Source: Bosea sp. Tri-49
GTDB taxonomy: Bacteria; Pseudomonadota; Alphaproteobacteria; Rhizobiales; Beijerinckiaceae
Length of the DNA: 64,000 nucleotides
Assembly (NCBI RefSeq): GCF_003952665.1
Contig: NZ_CP017946.1
Span: 4,028,501-4,092,500, forward strand
Reading direction: 5' to 3'
Below, piece after piece: positions 46,017-57,392 of this stretch. Made by a program: the position numbers and the translations under genes. Numbering within the stretch: position 1 is the stretch's first letter; every line of letters begins with the position of its first letter. The notes under the pieces were generated by a model that worked only from the letters and a program-made list of their open reading frames with translations, was not told where the DNA came from and did no database searches.

Positions 46017-47096
46017 ATGGCTCAGGTCACGCTCAACAACGTCAAGAAGATCTATGCCGGCGGCGTCGAGGCGGTGAAGGGCGTCTCCTTCGACATCCCC
46101 GATGGCGGCTTCTGCGTCCTCGTCGGCCCCTCCGGCTGCGGCAAGTCGACCCTCCTGCGCATGGTCGCCGGGCTCGAGACGATCTCGGCCGGCGAGGTCG
46201 CGATCGGCAGCCGTGTCGTCAACCAGGTCGAGCCGGCCGACCGCGACATTGCCATGGTCTTCCAGAACTACGCGCTCTATCCGCATATGAGCGTCTACGA
46301 CAACATGGCCTACGGTCTGCGCAACCGCGGCACGCCCAAGGACGAGATCGACAAGCGCGTGCAGGAAGCCGCGCGCATCCTCGCCATCGAGCCCTTCCTG
46401 CAGCGCCGCCCGCGCCAGCTCTCCGGCGGCCAGCGCCAGCGCGTCGCCATGGGCCGCGCCATCGTGCGCAAGCCGCAGGTCTTCCTGTTCGACGAGCCGC
46501 TCTCCAATCTCGACGCCAAGCTGCGCGTGCAGATGCGCGTCGAGATCAAGAAATTGCAGCGCGCCCTCGGCGTCACCGCGATCTACGTCACCCACGACCA
46601 GGTCGAGGCGATGACGCTCTCCGACAAGCTCGTGGTGATGAATGGCGGCCAGGTCGAGCAGATCGGCGTGCCCTCGGAAGTCTACCGCAAGCCGGCGAGC
46701 CGCTTCGTCGCCACCTTCATCGGCTCGCCGCCGATGAACCTGCTGGCGGCCAAGGTCGACGGCGCCGGCATCATCGCGCTCGGCGATGCCCTGCTGCAAG
46801 CGCGCGACCTGCGCGAGGATTTAGCCGTAGGCACCGCCGTCGAGGTCGGCCTGCGACCAGAGGACATCGAGATCGCCTCGGAGGGCGCCGCCGGCTCGCT
46901 GCCCTTCGACGTCGAGTTCATCGAGGAGCTCGGCGCGACCCAGCTCTTCCACGGCCAGCTCGCCGGCAAGCCCTTCGTGATGCAGGCGGCGACCGGCGAG
47001 GTCGCGGCCCAGCCCGGGCGGCTCTGGATCTCCGTCGACCCCGACAAGGTCCACGTCTTCGACGCGGAAAGCGGCGTGCGGCTCGGGCGGAGCTGA
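46017..47096 (+). CDS. ugpC: Glycerol-3-phosphate ABC importer ATPase UgpC
   Basis: A 359-residue MalK-family ATPase with Walker A GPSGCGKS (about 37-44), signature LSGGQRQR, Walker [15 protein letters not shown] and switch His in VTHDQ. A C-terminal OB-fold regulatory domain (about 235-359) carries the GLRPEDIE motif. It is last in the operon, starting seven bases after ugpE. Confidence 0.92.
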   Translation: MAQVTLNNVKKIYAGGVEAVKGVSFDIPDGGFCVLVGPSGCGKSTLLRMVAGLETISAGEVAIGSRVVNQVEPADRDIAMVFQNYALYPHMSVYDNMAYGLRNRGTPKDEIDKRVQEAARILAIEPFLQRRPRQLSGGQRQRVAMGRAIVRKPQVFLFDEPLSNLDAKLRVQMRVEIKKLQRALGVTAIYVTHDQVEAMTLSDKLVVMNGGQVEQIGVPSEVYRKPASRFVATFIGSPPMNLLAAKVDGAGIIALGDALLQARDLREDLAVGTAVEVGLRPEDIEIASEGAAGSLPFDVEFIEELGATQLFHGQLAGKPFVMQAATGEVAAQPGRLWISVDPDKVHVFDAESGVRLGRS

Positions 47097-47140
47097 CAGC
47101 GGAGCGCGGGAGCCTCTTCTTCAAAGAGCTGATACGCGCG

Positions 47141-47245
47141 TCATGCTCGGGCTTGACCCGAGCATCTCAGGCTGGAAGAGGCGCTAATGCCTTCTGGTCC
47201 TGAGATTCTCGGGTCTGCGCTGCGCTCCGCCCGAGAATGACGCAT
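47141..47245. repeat. Mosaic palindromic repeats after ugpC
   Basis: Two adjacent hairpins are present: ATGCTCGGG/CCCGAGCAT with a five-base loop, and ATTCTCGGG/CCCGAGAAT with a longer loop. They are flanked by GTCATG and TGAC ends like those at 10.4-10.58 kb. No gene is visible. Confidence 0.6.
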
Positions 47246-47255
47246 GGGGTTTCCC

Positions 47256-47284
47256 CGCCCGCAGGCTGATCCTGCGGGCGTTTT
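47256..47284 (+). terminator. Rho-independent terminator downstream of the ugp operon
   Basis: CGCCCGCAGG (47256-47265) and CCTGCGGGCG (47271-47280) form a perfect 10-pair stem with a five-base loop, followed by TTTT. It is 160 bases after ugpC, with only repeats in between. Confidence 0.8.
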
Positions 47285-47756
47285 GCATGAGAGGGGCAGC
47301 GGAGCGCCGCGAGGCGCTGGTTTAGTGATCCGCTTCCGTGAGCTACGGAAGCGGCGCGGATGGATTGAGCCACCACCCGCACGCCCCGTGGCGCTCCGCC
47401 ATCGGCGATTTTTAAGCTCCGGGCCGCGCTTCATTCGGACACACCGCCGATCCCGCCCGCCGCCTTCGCCAGTGCCCCTCATCGGGTCGTCGCGTCGGCG
47501 GCCGGGCGGTTGGTCATCGGCAGGCCGTCCAGCTAGCGAGCTCCTCGCGCAGGGGCCGTAGTACCCCCAGGTCGGTTCCCGAAGCCTCCCGGGAGCGAGG
47601 CGCAACCCTCGCCCGCAGGCGCCGCACCCACCCCGCCAAACGACATGCCTCCGGTTGGCCGCCCCTCGGGGATGGGATGCGCGCGATCATACGGGAGGTT
47701 CGGAGGGCGGGGATAAGATTGCGGTCTATCCCCGTTGGACGCGGGAGCCGCAACGG
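47285..47756. other. Gene-less stretch with one strong hairpin
   Basis: About 470 bases with no convincing protein gene. The perfect 10-pair hairpin CCGCTTCCGT/ACGGAAGCGG (47330-47354) is the clearest element. A minus-strand open frame (47141-47605) is Arg/Pro/Gly-rich, crosses the repeats, and looks like a GC artefact. A structured RNA cannot be excluded, but no tmRNA, RNase P RNA or SRP RNA signature was found. Confidence 0.4.
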
Positions 47757-47896
47757 AGAACCCCTCTCCCGGATGGGAGAGGGGCAGGGGTGAGGGGCCG
47801 CCGCTGATTACTGAAACGCAACGGCGCCGCTGCGACTTATTTCGGATAGGGTAGGCCCTCATCCCTGCCCTTCTCCCATCCGGGAGAAGGGTTCCC
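47757..47896 (-). repeat. RIME-like element, inverted relative to the array at 48.3 kb
   Basis: The reverse complement of this stretch matches one unit of the tandem array to the right, including both palindromes (CCCCTCTCCCGGATGGGAG- and CCTTCTCCC-type) and the core GTCGCAGCGGCGCCGTTGC. With the array it brackets the DUF559 gene. Confidence 0.8.
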
Positions 47897-47910
47897 CGCG
47901 GTTCACCCGC

Positions 47911-48249
47911 CTAAACCCGCAACGTTGCCCTGATCGCCGCTATCACCGCATCGCGATCATCGAGCACCTGCCAATTGGCGTAGCGCAGCACAGTAAAGCC
48001 GTGCCGCTCGATCTCTTCGGTCCGCGCCGCGTCGTAGTTCCGCTCGTGATCATGCTGGACGCCATCCAGCTCGACGATCAGCCGGCGCTCGATGCAGACG
48101 AAATCAACCGTGTAGCCGAGCAGCGGCACCTGCCGCCGGAACCGGAGGCCGTCGAGCCGGCGATTGCGCAGCAGTTCCCACGCGACCTCCTCGGCCGGCG
48201 TCGCACGCCGGCGCAGCCTGCGGGCGAAGCTGCGTTGCTCGGTGGTCAT
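47911..48249 (-). CDS. DUF559 (Vsr-like) putative endonuclease
   Basis: A 112-residue protein of the DUF559 family, related to very-short-patch-repair and PD-(D/E)xK nucleases. It shows RRRATPAEEVAWELLRNRRLDGLRFRRQ, GYTVDFVCIERRLIVELDGVQH (Asp, Glu, Asp of the nuclease core) and a C-terminal FTVLRYANWQV. The frame can begin at a TTG at 48285, but ATG 48249 fits the family start. It is bracketed by inverted RIME-like repeats. The biological target is unknown. Confidence 0.78.
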   Translation of the reverse strand: MTTEQRSFARRLRRRATPAEEVAWELLRNRRLDGLRFRRQVPLLGYTVDFVCIERRLIVELDGVQHDHERNYDAARTEEIERHGFTVLRYANWQVLDDRDAVIAAIRATLRV

Positions 48250-48306
48250 AAGGTGAGGATGCCTCGGCGAGCGCCAGAACCGCAACGGCCTCGCTGTGAC
48301 AGGGGT

Positions 48307-48907
48307 CGCCGGAACCTCAACCTTGCCTTCTCCCGGATGGGAGAAGGTGGCGCGAAGCGCCGGATGAGGGCCTGCCCTCGCCGCAGAAGGCCGTAGCGGC
48401 GCCGTTGCGTTCAGACGATCAGCGGCGGGCCCTCACCCCTGCCCCTCTCCCATCCGGGAGAGGGGCTCCCCGCGCGCTTCGCCGCCGGGGTTCGTCTGAT
48501 ACGAATGGCGAGACTGCATCGAGGCGCCGGAACCTCGTCCCTTCCTTCTCCCGGATGGGAGAAGGTGGCGCGGAGCGCCGGATGAGGGCCTGCCCTTGCC
48601 GCAGAAGGTCGCAGCGGCGCCGTTGCATTCAGATAATCAGCGGCGGTCCCTCACCCCTGCCCCTCTCCCATCCGGGAGAGGGGTTCCCCGCGCGCTTCGC
48701 CGCTGGGGCTCTTCGGGTACGAATGGCGAGACTGCATCGAGGCGCCGGAACCTCGCCCCAGCCTTCTCCCGGATGGGAGAAGGTGGCGCGGAGCGCCGGA
48801 TGAGGGCCTGCCCTCACCGATTGGGGCCGCAGCGGCTCCGTTGCATTCAAGTAATCAGCGGCAGGCCCTCACCCCTGCCCCTCTCCCATCCGGGAGAGGG
48901 GTTCCCC
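48307..48907. repeat. Tandem array of RIME-like units, 218-base period
   Basis: Three copies, the last partial. The palindrome CCTTCTCCCGGATGGGAG... starts at 48326, 48544 and 48762, and the second palindrome (CCCCTCTCCCATCCGGGAG...) at 48442, 48660 and 48878, so the period is exactly 218. Between them are shared GGATGAGGGCCTGCCC and CGAGACTGCATCGAGGCGCC segments. It is not a CRISPR: the repeats are long and contiguous, with no unique spacers. Open frames inside it are repeat artefacts. Confidence 0.88.
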
Positions 48908-49144
48908 ACGCCTTTCTTTCATCTCATGCATCGAGCGTGAATCGTTCGAAATCGGGTAATGGGTAAACGAAGGTGGAGCGGGCGGTCATTGCGGGAGGAT
49001 AGAACCGACATGTCTATGGGAGAGCCGATAGGAGCGCCTCACCACCAGCGCAAGAGTAGCACTTCGCACTATCATCCCCTCACTTTGACCGCTCGCAACG
49101 ATGCAAAAATGAAGGCAGTTAGTTCGCGAAAGACAAATTTCCCG

Positions 49145-49846
49145 TCATCCAGAGCTCTCCACATCATCGACTTCATAGTACCCCGCGTCATTACGGCCTA
49201 GCTGTCCGCGCTTGACCATTCGAGCGAGCACCGTATATCCGTATTGAGGGTTTCGTTGTATTTTTTGCCCTAAAGTATGATGAGCACGTATAGCTTGCGT
49301 CATATCTGAAGTGCTCATCTCATTTCCCACAGATCGACCTGCTATAATCTTTTTTACGATGTCAGGCGCAGCTTCTTCTTCCTCATACCCCGCGAACGGA
49401 TCGACGCCTTTCGTCATCAACCGGTCATAAACGTCGGTCGCTATCAAGGCTTTACCCTGCCGCTTAATCTCCCCCCGATCGACCATACGTGAGACAGTGT
49501 TGTAAACAGAATTGGCGTTGCGCCGTACGCGATCGCCAAATTCGGAACGCTCCGCAGCGATCATCAGATCTCGATACGCAACTATTTCATTAGCTGCGAT
49601 CAGGAAACTTCGAATCCACGAAGGTAAATCAATCTTCGATGGCTCACCCGACTTTTCATCTCGCGCAACACCAGCAAGCACCTCGGGCGGCAGAATAAGT
49701 TCAATCGCTGCTATTAGGCGATTGAGCTCGTCGAGCCGCGCTTCGATCTTTTTGCGCTCCTCGATCCATCTGCGCACGTCACCAATGGTAAGAAGGACGT
49801 CTGTTTCAGGCGGCATTGCACACCCCATTTCCCATGACAGCGACAT
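49145..49846 (-). CDS. Hypothetical protein with winged-helix-like half, lower GC
   Basis: A 233-residue soluble protein. It has an acidic helical N-terminus (IGDVRRWIEERKKIEARLDELNRLIAAIELIL), then a region like a winged helix (RRNANSVYNTVSRMVDRGEIKRQGKALIATDVYDRL) and a second similar segment (YGYTVLARMVKRGQLGRND). It may bind DNA, but no family is recognised. GGAGAGGGG lies upstream of ATG 49846; the frame runs open to 50029. Codon use and base composition are clearly less GC-rich than the neighbours, suggesting recent acquisition. Confidence 0.65.
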   Translation of the reverse strand: MSLSWEMGCAMPPETDVLLTIGDVRRWIEERKKIEARLDELNRLIAAIELILPPEVLAGVARDEKSGEPSKIDLPSWIRSFLIAANEIVAYRDLMIAAERSEFGDRVRRNANSVYNTVSRMVDRGEIKRQGKALIATDVYDRLMTKGVDPFAGYEEEEAAPDIVKKIIAGRSVGNEMSTSDMTQAIRAHHTLGQKIQRNPQYGYTVLARMVKRGQLGRNDAGYYEVDDVESSG

Positions 49847-50005
49847 ATCACATACCCCTCTCCACAGGAAGCCCTCCAGACGACTGAGGGCGGGGGATTG
49901 ACGACCTTCCTCCGATGAGCCAGAGATACGGCGAAGGAGACTCAGATGCGAATCAGGAGGGTCGCTCTTGCCGTTGTCATGCTCACGGACGCGGCACGGG
50001 CAAAA

Positions 50006-50043
50006 TGAGAAAGCCGCCGACCCATGCACGGGTGCGGCGGCTT
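50006..50043 (-). terminator. Probable terminator of uvrB
   Basis: AAGCCGCC and GGCGGCTT close a hairpin (50011-50043) with an inner ACCC/GGGT stem. On the minus strand it is followed by TCTCATTTTG. It lies about 100 bases past the uvrB stop. Confidence 0.6.
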
Positions 50044-50145
50044 AGCGTGGGCGTCTAGCGAGAGAAGACCAGCGGCGGTGTGAATAACACTGCCGCTGTG
50101 ATTTGTGAATCCCATTTCGCGGCGATTGTAAGAGATGGTTGGGAG

Positions 50146-52818
<2,673 letters not shown>

Positions 52819-52892
52819 GGCCGGAATATGGGCGCGATTTGCGGCCGATGCGAGAGGGCGAGGTGCCGAAAGCACCATTCTGGTGACAGGAG

Positions 52893-52921
52893 TTGACAGC
52901 AACCGCGCTGCCCGCATTAAT
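52893..52921 (+). promoter_or_regulatory. Promoter of the type IIG/IIL restriction-modification gene
   Basis: TTGACA (52893-52898) and ATTAAT (52916-52921) are separated by 17 bases, in the most AT-rich stretch of the neighbourhood. The R-M start codon is 38 bases downstream. Confidence 0.6.
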
Positions 52922-52959
52922 TGTATTATTAACTAATAATCAACCATAAGGCGGCGACC

Positions 52960-55900
52960 ATGTCGGGGGGCGAGGTCGGAGGGGGCGGCGACGATGTCGA
53001 AGCCTTCATTACGCGCTGGCGCGCCTCGGAAGGGGCCGAGCGCGCGGCCTACGCGCAGTTCCTGACCGAATTCTGCCGGCTGATCGGCGTCGAGACGCCG
53101 CTGCCACCGACCAGCGATGCCGAGGCGGTGACCTATCGCTTCGAGTATCCGGTAAAGTTCCGCGACCCGTCAGGTGTGGCCACGACCGGGCGGATCGACC
53201 TCTACAAGAAATCCTGCTTCGTGCTCGAGGCCAAGCAGAGCCGGCTGAAGGGCCAGACCAAGGAAATCCTGCCGGCGCAGGGCAGCCTCGTCCCGGCCGA
53301 GCCCTGCGGCCCTCGCGGGCGGCGTGGTGCCGATCGCGGCTGGGACGTGCTGATGCTCAACGCCCGCCGCCAAGCCGAGGACTATGCCAAGGCGCTGCCG
53401 GCGGCGCATGGCTGGCCGCCCTTCCTGATCATCTGCGATGTCGGGCACTGCTTCGAGCTCTATGCCGATTTCACTGGCCAGGGAAAGAACTACGTCCAGT
53501 TCCCGGACCGGCAGCGCTACCGGGTCTATCTCGACGATCTGCGCGAGCCGGAGGTGCGCCGGCGTATGGCCGCGATCTGGCGGGAGCCGCTGACGCTCGA
53601 TCCGAACCGGTATGCGGCGCGCGTGACGCGCAAGATCGCCGAGCGGCTCGCAGCGGTCTCCAAGGCCTTGGAGCGCGAACATGATCCGGAAGAGGTCGCG
53701 CTGTTCCTGATGCGCTGCGTCTTCACGATGTTCGCCGAGGACGCCGAACTGATCCCGAAGGATTCGTTCAAGGCGCTGCTGCGCGATTGCCGCGACAATC
53801 CGAGCGCCTTCCGGCCGCTGGTCGAGGAGCTCTGGCGGGTGATGGACAAGGGCGGCTACTCGATCACGCTGCGCACGACGATGCGGCGCTTCAACGGCAA
53901 GCTGTTCGAGGACGCCCGCGTCTTCGCGCTGGAGAAGGCCGAGATCGGCGAATTGCTGGCCGCCGCCGAGCACGATTGGAAAGGAGTCGAGCCCTCGATC
54001 TTCGGCACCATGCTGGAACAGGCGCTCGATCCTGCCGAGCGCGCCCGGCTCGGGGCGCACTATACACCGCGTGCCTATGTCGAGCGGCTGGTGGTCGAGA
54101 CGGTGATCGCGCCCCTGCGCGAGGACTGGCGCCATGTGCTCGGCGCCGCCCAGCAGGCGCGCGATTCCAGAGACCATCGGCGGGCGCTCGCGTTGATCGA
54201 GGAGTTCCATCGCACGCTCTGCGAGACGCGCGTGCTCGACCCCGGCTGCGGCACCGGCAACTTCCTGCATGTCGCGCAGGAGTTGAAGAAGAAGCTCGAA
54301 GGCGAGGTGCTCGATGCCGCCGGCGAGCTCGGCAGCCGCGAGCGACTCGGCGGCATCGCCGATCGCCATGTCGGCCCGCACCAGTTCCTCGGCATGGACA
54401 CCAACCGCCGCGCCGTCGCGATCGCCGACCTCGTCCTCTGGATCGGCCATCTGCAATGGCATTTCCGGACGCGCGGTTACGCTCCGCGCGAGCCGATCCT
54501 GGAGCGGCTCGACCATATCTACCGGCGCGACGCCGTGCTCGAATGGGATGGCTGGCCGGTACCGCAATGGCGCGACGGCAAGGAGGTACTGCCCAATCCA
54601 CGCCGACCGGCCTGGCCAGAGGCCGAGTTCATCGTCGGCAACCCGCCCTTCATCGGTGGCAAGGACATCCGCGCGCGGCTCGGCGGTCTCTATGCCGAGG
54701 CGCTATGGGCGGCGCATCCCCAGATGAACGAAAGCGCCGACTATGTGATGTATTGGTGGGATCGGGCAGCGGAATTGCTGACGCGCCCTGGTACCAGGCT
54801 GAGGCGCTTCGGCCTGGTGACGACGAACTCGATCACCCAGGTCTTCCAGCGCCGCGTGGTTCAACGCCATCTCGACGGCAAGAAGCCGATCTCTCTGCTG
54901 CTGGCGATCCCCGACCATCCCTGGACCAAGGTCGGCAAGGATACGGCGGCGGTGCGTATCGCCATGACCGTCGCCGAGGCCGGCCGGTATGAGGGGCGGC
55001 TACGCAAGGTGATCTTCGAAGCGGCGCTCGACAGCGACCAGCCGCAGATCGCGCTGGGCGAACGGCAGGGGCGGATCAATGCCGACCTGACGATCGGAAC
55101 CGACGTCTCCTCGGCGCAGGAACTTTTGGCGAATGGCGGGCTCTGCTCGCCGGGCGTCAAGCTCCACGGCTCCGGCTTCCTCGTCACGCTCGCCGAAGCG
55201 CAGGCTCTGGGCCTCGGCCGGCGACCCGGATTGGAAAGCCATATCCGCTGTTATCGCAACGGCCGCGACCTCACTGCGCGCCCGCGCCACGTCATGACGA
55301 TCGACCTGTTCGGACTGACGGCGAACGAGGTGCGCGATCAATTTCCGGAGGTCTATCAACACGTCAAGCTTACCGTGAAGGAAGCAAAGGACGCTCATGG
55401 CAAGTCGATCGGCCGGGATGCCAACAACCGCCAATCTTATCGCGATCTCTGGTGGGTTTTTGGAGAACCGCGCAAGGAGCTGCGCCCAGCTCTCGACGGT
55501 CTCCAGCGCTATATCGCCACCGTCGAGACGGCCAAGCACCGCGTCTTCCAGTTTCTCGATGCCAGCATCCTGCCGGACAACATGCTGGTCGCAGTCGCGC
55601 TGTCCGACGCCTTCCATCTCGGCGTGTTGTCATCGCGCGTCCACTGCGCCTGGGCCGTGCGCGCCGGGGGCTGGCTCGGCATCAGCAACGACCCACGCTA
55701 CTCAAAATCCCGCTGCTTCGATCCCTTCCCTTTTCCCGATGCAAGCGAGGCCCAGAAGGAAGCCATCCGTGCTCCGGCCGAGGCGCTCGATGCGTTGCGC
55801 AAGCAGGTGTTGGTCGAGTATCCCGACCTGACGTTGACCAAGCTTTACAATGTCCGTCAGACGATCCTGTCCGGCGCACCGCTCTCGCCTGCTGAAACCG

Positions 55901-56403
55901 ACATCCGCGATCGCGGCCTGGTGTTGATCCTGAACGAGCATCACGACGCGATCGATGCCGCGGTCGCGGCAGCCTACGGGCTGCCGGCCTATGCCAGCGA
56001 GGAGGCGGTCCTGGAGGCCTTCGTCGGGCTGAACCGCCAAAGGACCCGTGAGGAGAGGCACGGCGAGGTGCGCTGGCTCAGACCAGACTATCAGCGGCCA
56101 CGCTTTGGCCGGGACGCAGCGGCGGGCGAGCAGATCGCAGCCGCGGAATTGCTGGTCATGCCGACGCCGGCCGTCAAGCCAAGCTTTCCAACCCAACCGG
56201 TCGAGCGTGTTGCAACCGTCCTCGCGATTCTGGCCGCCTCGGATTCACCGCTCGACGCAGGGGCGATCGCCCTGCGCTTTCACCAAGGGCTCCGGATCAA
56301 GCCGGCCGTGCATGGAATTCTCGTTTCGCTCAACCGTGTCGGCGAGGTCTCGACCGGCGATGGCGGCGGGAGCTTCGCGCGGCGGCTGCTGGCGACCGGC
56401 TGA
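52960..56403 (+). CDS. Type IIG/IIL (MmeI-like) restriction-modification protein
   Basis: A 1147-residue single-chain enzyme. The N-terminal PD-(D/E)xK nuclease has Asp80 in TGRID and Glu90-x-Lys92 in LEAKQ. A helical connector follows (about 220-400). The N6-adenine methyltransferase has motif I DPGCGTGNF (about 427) and motif IV NPPF (about 561). The target-recognition domain is at about 720-930 (PGVKLHGSGFLVT to ISNDPRYS), then the C-terminal domain. In MmeI-type systems the same TRD guides cutting and protection, so no separate methylase is needed. All catalytic motifs look intact. It is divergent from uvrB. Confidence 0.88.
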   Translation: MSGGEVGGGGDDVEAFITRWRASEGAERAAYAQFLTEFCRLIGVETPLPPTSDAEAVTYRFEYPVKFRDPSGVATTGRIDLYKKSCFVLEAKQSRLKGQTKEILPAQGSLVPAEPCGPRGRRGADRGWDVLMLNARRQAEDYAKALPAAHGWPPFLIICDVGHCFELYADFTGQGKNYVQFPDRQRYRVYLDDLREPEVRRRMAAIWREPLTLDPNRYAARVTRKIAERLAAVSKALEREHDPEEVALFLMRCVFTMFAEDAELIPKDSFKALLRDCRDNPSAFRPLVEELWRVMDKGGYSITLRTTMRRFNGKLFEDARVFALEKAEIGELLAAAEHDWKGVEPSIFGTMLEQALDPAERARLGAHYTPRAYVERLVVETVIAPLREDWRHVLGAAQQARDSRDHRRALALIEEFHRTLCETRVLDPGCGTGNFLHVAQELKKKLEGEVLDAAGELGSRERLGGIADRHVGPHQFLGMDTNRRAVAIADLVLWIGHLQWHFRTRGYAPREPILERLDHIYRRDAVLEWDGWPVPQWRDGKEVLPNPRRPAWPEAEFIVGNPPFIGGKDIRARLGGLYAEALWAAHPQMNESADYVMYWWDRAAELLTRPGTRLRRFGLVTTNSITQVFQRRVVQRHLDGKKPISLLLAIPDHPWTKVGKDTAAVRIAMTVAEAGRYEGRLRKVIFEAALDSDQPQIALGERQGRINADLTIGTDVSSAQELLANGGLCSPGVKLHGSGFLVTLAEAQALGLGRRPGLESHIRCYRNGRDLTARPRHVMTIDLFGLTANEVRDQFPEVYQHVKLTVKEAKDAHGKSIGRDANNRQSYRDLWWVFGEPRKELRPALDGLQRYIATVETAKHRVFQFLDASILPDNMLVAVALSDAFHLGVLSSRVHCAWAVRAGGWLGISNDPRYSKSRCFDPFPFPDASEAQKEAIRAPAEALDALRKQVLVEYPDLTLTKLYNVRQTILSGAPLSPAETDIRDRGLVLILNEHHDAIDAAVAAAYGLPAYASEEAVLEAFVGLNRQRTREERHGEVRWLRPDYQRPRFGRDAAAGEQIAAAELLVMPTPAVKPSFPTQPVERVATVLAILAASDSPLDAGAIALRFHQGLRIKPAVHGILVSLNRVGEVSTGDGGGSFARRLLATG

Positions 56404-56406
56404 CCC

Positions 56407-56746
56407 TCACGCCCGTTTGCGCTCGCCCTGCCCGGCGATCTCGGCCATCTTGCGCCTGGCCCGCAGCCTTCGTCGCCGCCCCAGAGCAGCCAGGCGATGT
56501 AGCCGGCCGAAGGCGCCTTGCCGTCGCCGAAGCCCTTGCCTGCTTGTCGAGAGCGTGGCGGGCGAAATAGCTGACCATGCGCTCGATCGTCTCGGCGCTG
56601 AGCCGGCGGCGGTTGCTGAGGTCGCGGGCCCGGGCGGCACCGATCACGGTGCCGCCGCGATTGAAGTCCCGGCGCAGGCGCAGGCCCTTGCCGGCGTTCT
56701 CGGCGACACGCAGCGGTGGCGTCAGGTCGACATGGGCGATGCTCAT
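56407..56746 (-). pseudogene. Frameshifted phage-type small protein remnant
   Basis: On the minus strand from ATG 56746 the frame reads a conserved small protein (LTPPLRVAENAGKGLRLRR, GGTVIGAARARDLSNRR, ETIERMVSYFARHALDKQ). The next conserved block (GKGFGDGKAPSAGYIAWLLWGGDEG) is in another frame, and the tail (ARRKMAEIAGQGERKRA) in a third. Joining the three gives a normal protein resembling the RMVSFFARHEVDK...SAGRIAWLLWGGDAG family seen in phage-type loci. Two single-base indels would explain it. Sequencing error is possible, since the codons remain well kept. Confidence 0.7.
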
Positions 56747-56849
56747 CTTACGTCCTTGGGCGCAACGTCTTCGTCATGGAAACGGAGGATGCTCTGCTGG
56801 TTGAAACGCCGGGGCCATGCTTTGGTTTCGGCAGATCAGGGAGGAGAGG

Positions 56850-57296
56850 ATGCGGAGCGGCTTTTTCGGCGGCGCGCTGGCGCTGCTCGTCTGCGCGGGC
56901 GCAGCACAAGCGGTCGGCCCCGACTGGACCTATCTCGACGAGGATCCCGATTATCGCCAGGCGCGGCGCTGGATCGAGGAGAAGAATTACGCGCCGGCGA
57001 TCGAGAGGCTGATGACCCTGCTGAAGCATCAGCCGGATTCGCCAGTGCTGCTCAACTGGATAGCCTTCTCACAACGCAAATTGAAGAACTATCCGGTCTC
57101 GAAGCAGTTCTACGACGCGGCGCTGCTGCGCGATCCGACCTATCTGCCGGCGCTGGAATATCAGGGCGAATGGTTCATCGAGACCGGCGACATGGCCTCG
57201 GCCAAGGCCAATCTTGAGAAGCTGACCAAACTCTGCGGACGCTGCCATGAGTGGCAGGATCTCGACCAGGCGATCCGGGCGGCAGAGGCGAAGTAA
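56850..57296 (+). CDS. Exported TPR-like protein
   Basis: A 148-residue protein with signal peptide (ALALLVCAGAAQA) and two or three TPR-like helical hairpins: DYRQARRWIEEKNYAPAIERLMTLLKHQPDSPVLLNWIAFSQRKLKNY, then YDAALLRDPTYLPALEYQGEWFIETGD. A Cys pair LCGRC is near the C-terminus. It is a periplasmic scaffold of unknown partner. GAGGAGAGG directly precedes the ATG. Confidence 0.75.
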   Translation: MRSGFFGGALALLVCAGAAQAVGPDWTYLDEDPDYRQARRWIEEKNYAPAIERLMTLLKHQPDSPVLLNWIAFSQRKLKNYPVSKQFYDAALLRDPTYLPALEYQGEWFIETGDMASAKANLEKLTKLCGRCHEWQDLDQAIRAAEAK

Positions 57297-57392
57297 GCCC
57301 CGTCACGCAAGCGTCACGACGTTGTCGCGCGACTGCAAGATGCGGACGCGAAGCGGGGTCGTCCCGCTTTTCCGCAACCGGAGCTCCACGCC

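Noticed and set aside
47141-47605. 154-codon minus-strand frame after ugpC
   Set aside because: Runs through palindromic repeats and a terminator. Arg/Pro/Gly-rich, no start signal.
47285-47756. Possible tmRNA or RNase P RNA
   Set aside because: No tag-coding segment, no conserved RNase P core sequence on either strand, no tRNA-like ends.
48326-48907. CRISPR array suspected from regular spacing
   Set aside because: The 218-base period is contiguous repeat with no unique spacers, and no cas genes are present.
48405-48940. Overlapping 114- to 132-codon frames in the repeat block
   Set aside because: They translate the tandem repeat itself (recurring PSPLPLSHPGEGF units). No ribosome sites; repeat-derived.
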